Source of the DNA: Collinsella sp. TF08-11AT
GTDB taxonomy: Bacteria; Actinomycetota; Coriobacteriia; Coriobacteriales; Coriobacteriaceae
Direction of reading: 5' to 3'
Assembly (NCBI RefSeq): GCF_003437035.1
Contig: NZ_QSRL01000016.1
Location: forward strand, 1-41,500
Length of the DNA: 41,500 nucleotides
Shown piece by piece: positions 33,936-41,500 of the stretch. The notes under the pieces are model-generated. The model saw only the letters and a program-made list of their open reading frames with translations. It was not told the DNA's origin and made no database searches. Made by a program: the position numbers and the translations under genes. Position 1 is the first letter of the stretch, and each line of letters opens with the position of its first letter.

Positions 33936-34766
33936 ATGGGTTGCGAACACGCACAGGCCGCCGGCGGACAAACGTCGCCGTCGCAATTTGAGGAGAACAC
34001 GCTGTCCGAGGTCAAGCGCGTCATCGCCGTGCTTTCCGGCAAGGGCGGTGTCGGCAAGTCATTTGTCACCGGTGCCATCGCCACCGAGCTTGCCCGTCAC
34101 GGCCACAAGGTCGGCGTCCTCGATGCCGACATCACCGGTCCCTCTATCCCCAAGATGTTCGGTATGAGTGGACGCCACGTCCATGCCCTTGGCAACCTTA
34201 TGCTGCCCGAAATCTCCGAGCACGGCGTCAAGGTCATGAGCTCCAACCTGCTGCTCCAAAACGAGACCGACCCCGTCCTTTGGCGCGGTCCGGTCATCGC
34301 AGGCGCCATTAGGCAGTTCTGGAGCGAGACCTCGTGGGGCCCCATCGACTACCTACTGGTCGACATGCCTCCGGGAACAGGCGACGTTGCGCTCACCGTC
34401 TTCCAGTCGCTGCCGGTCGACGGCATCGTCATCGTCACGAGCCCGCAGGATCTGGTCTCGATGATCGTCGCCAAGGCGGTCAACATGGCCGAGAAGATGA
34501 ACGTCCCCATTCTGGGCATTGTCGAGAACATGAGCTATATTGAGTGCCCCGACTGCGGCAAGAAGATCGAGGTCTTTGGCAAGAGCAAGCTCCCCGAGGT
34601 CGCAGAGCGCTATAACCTCGACATCTTGGGCCAGCTTCCCATTAATCCGGCACTCGCCGAGGCCTGCGATAAGGGCGAGGTCGAGACCGCGCTGCCCGAT
34701 GGCATGTTGCCCAAGGCAGTCTCTGCCGTCGAGGCTATTACCCCGCACGAGACCGACGAGGCCTAA
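33936..34766 (+). CDS. Mrp/NBP35/ApbC family iron-sulfur cluster carrier ATPase
   Basis: Cytoplasmic P-loop ATPase (276 aa) of the Mrp/ApbC family that binds and transfers Fe-S clusters to apoproteins. The deviant Walker A GKGGVGKS is at 35-42, LDADITGPSIP at 62-72, DMPPGTGD at about 143-150, and the cluster-binding CPDC at 204-207. No N-terminal DUF59 domain is present; instead a short leader with a Cys at residue 3 (MGCEHAQAAGG). The ATG at 33936 has AAAGGAG at 6 nt; the frame opens at 33879 without one. Its stop codon touches the next gene's start, so the two are co-expressed. Confidence 0.92.
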   Translation: MGCEHAQAAGGQTSPSQFEENTLSEVKRVIAVLSGKGGVGKSFVTGAIATELARHGHKVGVLDADITGPSIPKMFGMSGRHVHALGNLMLPEISEHGVKVMSSNLLLQNETDPVLWRGPVIAGAIRQFWSETSWGPIDYLLVDMPPGTGDVALTVFQSLPVDGIVIVTSPQDLVSMIVAKAVNMAEKMNVPILGIVENMSYIECPDCGKKIEVFGKSKLPEVAERYNLDILGQLPINPALAEACDKGEVETALPDGMLPKAVSAVEAITPHETDEA

Positions 34767-36038
34767 GTGAACGCGAGCGCCTTCTATGACGTCCTGGTAA
34801 TCGGCGGCGGGGCTTCAGGCCTCGCCGCCGCCATTACGGCCGCACGCGTTGGCAAAAGCGTCTGCATCGTTGAGCGCGATGTCGCCTGCGGCCTTAAGCT
34901 CCTTGCGACCGGTAACGGCCGCTGCAACCTCTCCAACGAATCGATCGATCCTCAGCGGTATAACCACCCAGCATTCGTCACATCCGTCATGGGCCCCCAG
35001 CCCGAACAAGAGCTTATGGGTTTCTTCTCCTCGCTGGGTATCATGACAACCTCCGAGGAAGGCCGGCTGTACCCGCGCTCCCTTCGCGCCGAATCGGTGC
35101 GCGACGCGCTTCTCAACGTTTGCGACCGCCTAGGTATCACCTTAATCTGCGGAGCCTACGTTGCCTCGGCGCACAAAGCTTCCGAAGGCTGGGCACTCCA
35201 AATAGACCGTCCAGCGCGGGCGCTCAAGGCAAAAAAGCACGACGACCGAAAATCGGAGCTCCGCTCGCTTCGGAAAGCGCTCGCTGATGTCCCTCGCAAG
35301 AACGTGGCCCTGCAGGCACATGCCGTAATTATCGCCACGGGCGGCAACCCCACCGGTATCGCCGATACGTTTCGCCTCCCCCTCACTTCGCTGCGCCCCA
35401 TCCTCTGCCCCGTATCGGCAACGGTCTTTGGCGATCGGGCGGCGCTCAAGACGTTGGATGGCCTGCGCGTCCGCGCCCGCTTGACGCTCGCCCGCAATCA
35501 TAATGAGCTCTGGCACGAAGACGGTGAAGTGCTGTTTCGAACCTTCGGTATCTCGGGCGTCGCTGTCTTCAACCTCTCTCGTCGTATCCAGCGCGGCGAT
35601 ACGATCCTGCTCGACGTTTTCCCCGACCTCTCCAAAGACGAGCTGCTCGATATGCTCAACCGGCGCGTTGAGCTGCTCGGCGGCTTTTCGCCCCGCGATC
35701 CCCGTTGGCTCGACGGCATGCTCGCCCCGCAACTCTCCCGCGTCGTCTGCACAGCGTTCGAGCAGTGCCATCCAGGCTCCAACGATGTCATCCACCTGGT
35801 CTCGATCCTCAAGCACTTTAAGTTGCTCGTCAAGGGAACAGCCGAGGAGCGCTCAGCGCAGGTCACGCGTGGTGGCGTATCTGTCGAGAGCATCTCAACA
35901 CCCAGCCTACGCGCGCGCAGCGTTGTCGACGCCCCGCTTTACGTCTGCGGTGAAGCGCTCGACATCGACGCCGATTGCGGAGGCTTTAACCTTGCGTGGG
36001 CCTGGATCTCGGGCATTCGCGCTGCAAGCAGCCTGTAG
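34767..36038 (+). CDS. NAD(P)/FAD-dependent oxidoreductase, HI0933/BaiN-like family
   Basis: Flavoprotein of 423 aa in the HI0933-like (YhiN, BaiN/RdsA) family. The N-terminal dinucleotide fold VLVIGGGASGLAAAI (9-23), the family-specific LLATGNGRCNLSN (45-57), the GRLYPRSLRAESV segment and VIIATGGNPTG are seen. The C-terminal FAD-closing segment is VCGEALDIDADCGGFNLAWAW. A strongly basic insertion (ALKAKKHDDRKSELRSLRKAL) lies around residues 152-172. It begins with GTG directly after the mrp stop codon (GAGG a few bases upstream). The substrate is unknown; the family name reflects a clostridial bile acid enzyme, but sequence alone does not support that activity here. Confidence 0.88.
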   Translation: MNASAFYDVLVIGGGASGLAAAITAARVGKSVCIVERDVACGLKLLATGNGRCNLSNESIDPQRYNHPAFVTSVMGPQPEQELMGFFSSLGIMTTSEEGRLYPRSLRAESVRDALLNVCDRLGITLICGAYVASAHKASEGWALQIDRPARALKAKKHDDRKSELRSLRKALADVPRKNVALQAHAVIIATGGNPTGIADTFRLPLTSLRPILCPVSATVFGDRAALKTLDGLRVRARLTLARNHNELWHEDGEVLFRTFGISGVAVFNLSRRIQRGDTILLDVFPDLSKDELLDMLNRRVELLGGFSPRDPRWLDGMLAPQLSRVVCTAFEQCHPGSNDVIHLVSILKHFKLLVKGTAEERSAQVTRGGVSVESISTPSLRARSVVDAPLYVCGEALDIDADCGGFNLAWAWISGIRAASSL

Positions 36039-36068
36039 CCGCGCAGTCTATAATCAAAAACGCATTCG

Positions 36069-36100
36069 GGCCGTCTGGGATACCGGACGGCCTCTTTCTT
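36069..36100 (+). terminator. Rho-independent terminator after the BaiN-like gene
   Basis: GGCCGTCTGG pairs with CCGGACGGCC (one G-T wobble) around a GATA loop, followed by TCTTTCTT. It lies 30 nt past the stop codon and 18 nt before the next start codon, so it partly separates the two flavoprotein genes. Confidence 0.75.
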
Positions 36101-36118
36101 GCCTCTAAGGAGACCTCG

Positions 36119-37759
36119 ATGATCGAAATCACCCAAGTCAACGCGTCGCTCGATGAAGCCGACGATGAAAATGCCTGTCTCATTGTTGGCAAGCGAGTCG
36201 CCAAGCGCGTCCTACGTTGCAAGGACTCCGAGATCAAGTCCATCGAGCTCCACCGCAAGTCAATCGACGCTCGCAAAAAACGAGACGTCCATTTTATCCT
36301 GAGCTTTCGTGTTGAGCTGACTAGTCCCCACCTCGAGCGAGAAGCGGTCGACAGCGTTGCCGAGCGTGACCGCTCGCGCGTACGCGCGATAGAAGACGAT
36401 GAGCCTTCATTCCCCTCCCCCGCCTCCGACGCACCTCAAGAACGCCCTGTCGTTGTCGGCGCCGGATGCGCCGGCCTTTTCGCTGCGCTTACGCTCGCCG
36501 AAGCAGGTCTTAAGCCCTTGCTCATCGAGCGCGGCGACCCGGCATTTCGCCGCTCGCGGGCGATCGACCTCTTTCTAAAGGAGCGCATCCTCGACCCCGA
36601 GAGCAATATCCAGTTTGGCCTGGGCGGCGCGGGGACTTTCTCGGACGGCAAGCTCAATACGGGAACCAAAAATCCCGCCCATCGCCTTATCCTCGAAACC
36701 TTCGTCGAGGCGGGTGCGCCCCGCGATATTCTATGGGATGCCAAGCCGCACATTGGCTCCGACATCCTTCCCACGGTTGTCACCGCTATATCCCAGCGCA
36801 TCGAGCAGCTCGGAGGTGTCGTCCGTTATCGAACGAGGCTCGTCGACATTCGCATCGACGCGTCTGGCGCCATCACCGGTATTGATGTCCAATCGTCCCA
36901 AGACGCCGCTTGCGAGCCAATCGAGACAAAGCACCTCATCCTCGCCTGCGGGCATTCTGCTCGCGATATTTTTGAGCTCCTTAAGGGCCACAACGTGGCC
37001 CTCGCACAAAAGACCTTTGCCATGGGCGTTCGCATCGAGCATCCGCAGCGCGACATCGACCGAGTCCAATACGGAGCCTCGGCGGGACATCCTGCCCTCG
37101 GAGCAGCCCCTTACAAGCTCGTCGCCCATCTTCCCAACGGCCGCAGCGTGTTCTCGTTTTGCATGTGCCCCGGCGGGCAGGTTGTCGCCGCCTCTTCCGA
37201 GCAGGGCCACCTGTGCGTCAACGGCGCCAGTCTCAATGCCCGCGACGGACGCAACGCAAATGCCGCCCTGCTCGTTAACGTCACGCCAAAGGACCTTCCC
37301 AACGATGACCCGCTCGCCGGCATCGAGCTCCAGCGTGCCTGCGAGGCGGCCGCCTACCGCCTGGGCGGTTCCAACTGGAACGCACCGGCACAGCTCGTCG
37401 GAGATTTCCTCGCAGGACGTGCCAGCAAGGCGCCCGGAAAGGTAAAGCCCACCTATCCGCTCGGTGTGACCTGGACGGCAATTGACGAAGCCCTGCCGCA
37501 GCATATCGTCGAGTCGCTCCGCCTGGGACTTCCCCTACTCGGAAAAAAGCTACGCGGCTACGACCGCCCCGACGCCGTTCTTACCGGCGTGGAGACTCGT
37601 TCGAGCTCACCGGTCACCGTCACCCGAGACCGAGCATGCCATGCCGTGTCGACCCCGGGCCTTTACCCTTGTGGTGAGGGAGCTGGATATGCCGGCGGCA
37701 TCATGAGCGCGGCCACCGACGGCATCCGTTGTGCCGAAGCCCTGATCGCAGACCTCTAG
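36119..37759 (+). CDS. Uncharacterised FAD-dependent dehydrogenase (COG2509 type)
   Basis: A 546-aa flavoprotein of the COG2509 family, whose function is not established. An N-terminal small domain (about 1-90, basic, with KRVAKRVLRCKDSEIKSIEL) precedes the FAD-binding fold VVVGAGCAGLFAALTLAEAG (111-130) and IERGDPAFRRSR. The family-diagnostic FGLGGAGTFSDGKL is at 166-179. Further on are ILACGHSARDIFELL, FSFCMCPGG and the FAD-closing LYPCGEGAGYAGGIMSAA at the C-terminus. The ATG at 36119 has AAGGAG 7 nt upstream; the frame opens earlier at 35996 inside the previous gene. It is convergent with uvrB. Confidence 0.85.
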   Translation: MIEITQVNASLDEADDENACLIVGKRVAKRVLRCKDSEIKSIELHRKSIDARKKRDVHFILSFRVELTSPHLEREAVDSVAERDRSRVRAIEDDEPSFPSPASDAPQERPVVVGAGCAGLFAALTLAEAGLKPLLIERGDPAFRRSRAIDLFLKERILDPESNIQFGLGGAGTFSDGKLNTGTKNPAHRLILETFVEAGAPRDILWDAKPHIGSDILPTVVTAISQRIEQLGGVVRYRTRLVDIRIDASGAITGIDVQSSQDAACEPIETKHLILACGHSARDIFELLKGHNVALAQKTFAMGVRIEHPQRDIDRVQYGASAGHPALGAAPYKLVAHLPNGRSVFSFCMCPGGQVVAASSEQGHLCVNGASLNARDGRNANAALLVNVTPKDLPNDDPLAGIELQRACEAAAYRLGGSNWNAPAQLVGDFLAGRASKAPGKVKPTYPLGVTWTAIDEALPQHIVESLRLGLPLLGKKLRGYDRPDAVLTGVETRSSSPVTVTRDRACHAVSTPGLYPCGEGAGYAGGIMSAATDGIRCAEALIADL

Positions 37760-37786
37760 CGCACGAATTCCAGCGCGCAAAAGATA

Positions 37787-37820
37787 CAGACCCCGAGCTC
37801 CACAGGGAACTCGGGGCCTG
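37787..37820. terminator. Bidirectional terminator between the FAD dehydrogenase gene and uvrB
   Basis: CCCCGAG and CTCGGGG pair, with an outer CAG/CTG clamp after one mismatch. The plus continuation is TTCGCTATTTCTT and the minus continuation ATCTTTTG. It sits in the 65-nt gap between the convergent genes and can serve both. Confidence 0.7.
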
Positions 37821-37824
37821 TTCG

Positions 37825-40065
37825 CTATTTCTTAAACCGTGCACCCTGGCGTTTTCTGCCCGATGCGAACGTGGAACCCTTGCGCGCCTGCGAACGTAAG
37901 CGCTCGATCGTCTCGTCCTCAGACGCACCCTCGAGCATCGCCCGAATCTGAACGACGGCATCACGCAGGCGCGCCGCCTCCTCAAAGTCCATGGCGGCAG
38001 AAGCGTTGCGCATATCCTCTTCCATGGTTTCGACGATCCGCACAAGCTCGTCATGCGGTAGTTCTTCCAACTGCTCCGCAAGTGTCTGCTCGGGTGCCAC
38101 CGTTTCCGGCACGCCGCCCTCGCCCGACTCATCGGGCGTATAGAATGCGCCATGGCCAAGAGAGTCGCCCTTCGAGCGCCCCTTGGAACCCACGGTTTTT
38201 TCGGCCTCGGCAATAAAACTTGAGATGTCGTTGATGGCCTTGCGCACCGTCTTGGGCACAATGCCATGCTCTTCGTTATAGGCCATCTGGATCTCGCGTC
38301 GACGCTGCGTCTCCTCAATCGCCTCTCTCATCGAATCGGTCACGACGTCCGCGTACATGATGACTTCGCCATCGGCGTTACGGGCCGCGCGGCCAATCGT
38401 CTGAATCAGCGAACGGCGGTTGCGCAAGAAGCCTTCCTTATCGGCATCGAGAATTGCCACCAGTGAGACCTCGGGAAGATCCAAGCCCTCGCGAAGCAGG
38501 TTGATGCCAACGAGAACATCGATCTTGCCCTCGCGCAGCGTTCGCAGGATCTCGACACGGTCCATTGTCGCCGTATCAGAATGCATGTAATTGACCTTAA
38601 TGCCGGCATCAAGCAGATGGTCGGTCAGGTCCTCGGCCATGCGCTTGGTGAGCGTGGTCACCAGCACGCGCTCCTTGCGGGCAACGCGCTCGCGAATCTC
38701 GTCCTCAAGATCGTCAATCTGCCCACGAACCGGACGCACATCGATCTTGGGGTCGAGCAGACCGGTCGGACGAATAATCTGCTCCACGTCGTTTTGGCTC
38801 ACCCGCAGCTCGTAGTCGCCCGGCGTGGCCGAAACATAGATAAACTGGGGTATCCTCGCCTCAAACTCATCGAAGCGAAGCGGACGGTTATCGAGCGCCG
38901 AAGGAAGGCGAAAACCGTGTTCCACCAGCGTCACCTTACGCGAGCGGTCACCTTCGTGCATGCCGCGAATCTGCGGCACCGTCACATGGCTCTCATCGAT
39001 GATGCAGAGCATGTCCTTAGGGAAGTAATCGATCAGGGTAAACGGCGGCTCGCCCGGTTTTCGACCGTCCAGATGACGCGAGTAGTTCTCGATACCGTTA
39101 CAAAAACCCATGGTCTCGAGCATCTCGAGATCATAGTCGGTGCGCTGCTGCAGACGCTGTGCCTCGAGCAACTTGTCGGTCGCCTTGAGCTCGGCCACAC
39201 GCTTCTCGCACTCTTCACTGATTGATTTCAGAGCCGCCTTGACCTTCGGCTTCTCGGTCACGTAGTGCGATGCCGGCCATACGGGGATGGCCTCGTACTC
39301 ACGAAGCATCTCACCGGTAACCTCATCGATCTCGGCAATAAGCTCAACCTCGTCGCCAAAGAACTCAAACCGCAACGGATGCTCGGCATAAGGCGGATAC
39401 ACGTCGACAACATCGCCGCGCACGCGGAACGTGCCGCGCGCTAGGTCATAGTCATTGCGATCATATTGAATGTCGATAAGTGCATGGATAAAGTCATCGC
39501 GCTCGAGCGGCACTTTCTTGTCGACATTCGGCGCCAGCCCCGCATAGTCCTCGGGAGAGCCGATACCGTAGATACAGGACACCGAAGCAACGACGATTAC
39601 ATCGCGTCGAGAGAGCAACGAGGCGGTCGCCTGATGGCGCAGCATCTCGACCTCTTCGTTAATCGAGGAGTCTTTCTCGATATATGTATCGCTTTGCGGC
39701 ACATACGCCTCGGGCTGATAGTAGTCGTAGTACGAGACAAAGTAGACCACAGCGTTGTTGGGAAAGAACTCTTTGAGCTCGCTCGCAAGCTGAGCGGCGA
39801 GCGTTTTATTGGGAGCCATGACCAGCGTCGGCTTCCCCAGGGCCTCAATAGTCTTAGCCATCGTGAAGGTCTTGCCCGAACCAGTCACGCCCAGCAAAAC
39901 CTGATAGCGATCTCCATCCCTCACACCCTGCACAAGCGACTCAATGGCCTTAGGCTGAGAACCTGCAGGCTCATAGGGAGAAACGACTTCAAACGGCACC
40001 TCAGCGCCCTCAACGCCAAAGCGCTTAAGTTCACCGCCAACGCGTTCTACTTCAAATTCCGCCAT
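37825..40065 (-). CDS. uvrB: Excinuclease ABC subunit UvrB
   Basis: Damage-verifying helicase-like subunit of nucleotide-excision repair (746 aa, longer than the usual 660-700). Walker [13 protein letters not shown], the beta-hairpin region [21 protein letters not shown], the DEAD-like box IDESHVT, motif V/VI regions ([23 protein letters not shown] and [12 protein letters not shown]) and a C-terminal UVR domain ([24 protein letters not shown]) are all present. The additional length lies in a linker of about 60 residues between the helicase core and the UVR domain and in a basic tail. The ATG has AGGAG at 6 nt. It follows the transglycosylase gene by 51 nt, in the same direction. Confidence 0.96.
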   Translation of the reverse strand: MAEFEVERVGGELKRFGVEGAEVPFEVVSPYEPAGSQPKAIESLVQGVRDGDRYQVLLGVTGSGKTFTMAKTIEALGKPTLVMAPNKTLAAQLASELKEFFPNNAVVYFVSYYDYYQPEAYVPQSDTYIEKDSSINEEVEMLRHQATASLLSRRDVIVVASVSCIYGIGSPEDYAGLAPNVDKKVPLERDDFIHALIDIQYDRNDYDLARGTFRVRGDVVDVYPPYAEHPLRFEFFGDEVELIAEIDEVTGEMLREYEAIPVWPASHYVTEKPKVKAALKSISEECEKRVAELKATDKLLEAQRLQQRTDYDLEMLETMGFCNGIENYSRHLDGRKPGEPPFTLIDYFPKDMLCIIDESHVTVPQIRGMHEGDRSRKVTLVEHGFRLPSALDNRPLRFDEFEARIPQFIYVSATPGDYELRVSQNDVEQIIRPTGLLDPKIDVRPVRGQIDDLEDEIRERVARKERVLVTTLTKRMAEDLTDHLLDAGIKVNYMHSDTATMDRVEILRTLREGKIDVLVGINLLREGLDLPEVSLVAILDADKEGFLRNRRSLIQTIGRAARNADGEVIMYADVVTDSMREAIEETQRRREIQMAYNEEHGIVPKTVRKAINDISSFIAEAEKTVGSKGRSKGDSLGHGAFYTPDESGEGGVPETVAPEQTLAEQLEELPHDELVRIVETMEEDMRNASAAMDFEEAARLRDAVVQIRAMLEGASEDETIERLRSQARKGSTFASGRKRQGARFKK

Positions 40066-40116
40066 GGATACTCCTAACTCATATATCTGCAGTATACGCA
40101 GGCGGCAGGCATAGTC

Positions 40117-40698
40117 CTATACGAACCGATCGGGATAGAGGGTCTTATAGCGAACCCAGGCATTATTGACACGAATCAGATACGCCTGCGTCTCGGGAAA
40201 GGTGATTGCATTATGAAGCGACGTGCTCTGCTGCGCCCAACCGTCGACATTGCCCATGCCAGCGTTATAGGCGGCAATGGCACTATCCGTCGACCCATTG
40301 AAATAGGTCAGAAGATACGAGAGGTATGCGCAGCCAAACTCGATATTGGTAGCCGGATCGTTAAGGTTGTCGACCGAATACTCGTCACCGTCGACAAGGC
40401 CCTTGGTGATCATATCCTGAGCAGTCACAGGCATCAGCTGCATCAATCCCTGAGCACCCTGATTCGACTCAGCCTCGGGATCCCAATTCGATTCCGACTT
40501 AATGACAGCGCACACCAGATACGGATCCAGATTATGCGAAATACTCGATTGCTTTACATACGCCTCGTGGTCAATGGGATACAGCGGCTTAAAGAAAGCC
40601 GCGGGAGCACACGAGTAAACGAATGAGATAAGGCCGAAGGCAAAAACGGCAGCCAGCGGAATAAGGCGATACCACGCAAAGAAACGTGTCTTAGGCAT
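40117..40698 (-). CDS. Lytic transglycosylase (SLT domain)
   Basis: Peptidoglycan-cleaving SLT-type lytic transglycosylase (193 aa). An N-terminal hydrophobic segment (LIPLAAVFAFGLISFVYSC) acts as membrane anchor or signal; the Cys at its end gives only a marginal lipobox. The catalytic Glu is residue 69 in IKSESNWDPEAES, followed by NQGAQGLMQLMP, PATNIEFGCAYLSYLL and AIAAYNAGMGNVDGW. Two ATGs lie 6 nt apart; AGGAGG directly abuts the first (40704) and is 6 nt before the second (40698), so the second is the true start. It overlaps the end of coaE by 8 nt and is co-translated with it. Confidence 0.92.
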   Translation of the reverse strand: MPKTRFFAWYRLIPLAAVFAFGLISFVYSCAPAAFFKPLYPIDHEAYVKQSSISHNLDPYLVCAVIKSESNWDPEAESNQGAQGLMQLMPVTAQDMITKGLVDGDEYSVDNLNDPATNIEFGCAYLSYLLTYFNGSTDSAIAAYNAGMGNVDGWAQQSTSLHNAITFPETQAYLIRVNNAWVRYKTLYPDRFV

Positions 40699-41332
40699 CG
40701 GCATCCTCCTTATTCGCAGTGTCTATAAACCCATGGCATGCAAGCCATGAGTCAAGCTGCTCAAAGAGCGAATTATCGCCTGCGGCATTATCAATCACCG
40801 TTGTAGCGAGATTGCACAGCGCAGACTCATCGGGCTGGCAAGCAGAACGGGCATCGAAATCAGATGGCTCCATGCCACGCTGAATAGCACGCTCGCGACG
40901 AACTGACAAAGGGGCGCTGATGACCAGAATTTCATCAGCCAAGCCAAATGCATCCTCAAAACCAGTCGGAGCAGAAACCTCGACCACCGCAAAGGGATAA
41001 CGGGGGGAAGAAACCGTGCAGCAAACCGGATCAAGAATCCTCAGTGACAGCTGCTCAATGAGAACGGGGTGCACAATGCTATTGAGCCTCGCGACCGCAT
41101 CAGGAGAAACAAAAGCTCGAGAAGCGAGTATGTTACGGCGAACGCCGCCCTCCTCGTCCAAAATATCCCAGCCAAATTCTTCCGCGAGGGCATTGACGAT
41201 ATCGGAGCCTGGCACATACAGCGATTTGGCAAGTTCGTCCAGATCGATGAGCATGGCGCCATGAGATTCGAGATAGCGGCAGGCAGTCGACTTACCCGAA
41301 GCAATATTGCCCAAGACAAAAACGGTAAACAT
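40691..41332 (-). CDS. coaE: Dephospho-CoA kinase
   Basis: Phosphorylates dephospho-CoA to coenzyme A, the last step of CoA synthesis (cytoplasm). It has 213 aa, with the P-loop LGNIASGKST, then IDLDELAKSLYVPGSDIVNALAEEFG, RAFVSPDAVARLNSIVHPVLIEQL and the lid-region RRERAIQRG. The P-loop has Ala in place of the first Gly of the usual GSGKS. The ATG at 41332 has GGGAGGA 5 nt upstream; an open frame continues to 41497 but is unsupported. The coaE-uvrB neighbourhood recalls polA-rpsA-coaE-uvrB in other Actinobacteria. Confidence 0.9.
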   Translation of the reverse strand: MFTVFVLGNIASGKSTACRYLESHGAMLIDLDELAKSLYVPGSDIVNALAEEFGWDILDEEGGVRRNILASRAFVSPDAVARLNSIVHPVLIEQLSLRILDPVCCTVSSPRYPFAVVEVSAPTGFEDAFGLADEILVISAPLSVRRERAIQRGMEPSDFDARSACQPDESALCNLATTVIDNAAGDNSLFEQLDSWLACHGFIDTANKEDADA

Positions 41333-41455
41333 CAAGTCCTCCCTAACGCCAATGGGAGTTATTATCGCGCAAATACAAAAGAAGGACTCAAAATACAGCC
41401 AAACAGTAAGACAAGCTAAAAGAAGGCGAGTTCTTGTATTACAGCTCTCTATAAA

Positions 41456-41491
41456 ACGCAAAAAAGGGGGAGGCCGCGAGGCCTCCCCCTT
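41456..41491 (-). terminator. Strong terminator of a minus-strand gene beyond the right edge
   Basis: A perfect 12-bp stem (41464-41475 with 41480-41491, loop GCGA) is followed on the minus strand by TTTTTTGCGTTTT. It lies upstream of coaE, so it ends the transcript of the next gene to the right, which is outside the window (polA or rpsA would fit the actinobacterial order). The stretch 41333-41455 holds no gene; it must contain the coaE promoter, but I find no convincing boxes. Confidence 0.88.
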
Positions 41492-41500
41492 CTTCAAGTC

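Noticed and set aside
41333..41497. A 55-codon N-terminal extension of coaE that would include a hydrophobic segment
   Set aside because: It overlaps a strong terminator, lacks a ribosome-binding site, and coaE proteins begin at the P-loop as from the ATG at 41332.
1..41500. tRNA, rRNA, CRISPR arrays, insertion sequences, riboswitches
   Set aside because: Looked for tRNA-like cloverleaf ends, regularly spaced direct repeats, transposase motifs and long structured leaders; none seen apart from the hairpins listed.

Overview
The window looks like chromosome of a high-GC gut Actinobacterium of the class Coriobacteriia, most likely Collinsella or a close relative. This rests on base composition (roughly 58-60% GC by eye), on the actinobacterial gene order uvrC / rapZ / whiA / gap / pgk / tpiA / secG, on the actinobacterial form of RapZ, and on Tat-type lipoprotein signals on both solute-binding proteins. 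I see no rRNA, tRNA, CRISPR array, insertion sequence, integrase or phage gene. Nearly all bases are accounted for by 33 protein genes plus short intergenic hairpins and candidate regulatory sites.

Layout, left to right. 95-6039 (minus): a complete oligopeptide importer, transcribed oppA-oppB-oppC-oppD-oppF, with a hairpin after oppA. 6330-12547 (minus): secG, gpmI, tpiA, pgk, gap and whiA, the central glycolysis block. rapZ (12554-13474) abuts whiA; the yvcK gene usually found between them is absent. 13573-23932 (minus): a sialic-acid (N-acetylneuraminate) uptake and catabolism cluster, transcribed as solute-binding lipoprotein, permease, permease-ATPase fusion, ATPase, acetyl-esterase, catalytically dead esterase paralogue, NanA lyase, ROK kinase (NanK) and NanE epimerase. 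24298-31443 (minus): uvrC, murJ, ybaK and uvrA. 31637-37759 (plus): an LTA-synthase-like membrane phosphotransferase, an Mrp/ApbC Fe-S carrier and two FAD flavoproteins. 37825-41332 (minus): uvrB, a lytic transglycosylase and coaE, followed at the right edge by a strong terminator of a minus-strand gene that begins outside the window.

How the genes work together. The nan cluster would import sialic acid (possibly O-acetylated), remove acetyl groups, split it to ManNAc and pyruvate, phosphorylate ManNAc and epimerise it to GlcNAc-6-phosphate; nagA/nagB and any sialidase must lie elsewhere. It sits exactly between uvrC and rapZ, which are neighbours in many Actinobacteria, so it looks like a catabolic island inserted into a conserved housekeeping block. 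All three UvrABC excision-repair subunits are within 16 kb, and uvrA has an SOS-box-like site.

The most interesting observations are: the serine-to-glycine pseudo-esterase kept next to an intact paralogue; the permease-ATPase fusion whose C-terminal cysteine cluster is gone; a ~109-bp imperfect palindrome between nanA and nanK; hairpins at most module boundaries of the nan cluster; and a perfect 9-5-9 inverted repeat plus a LacI-like core in the promoter region of the cluster.
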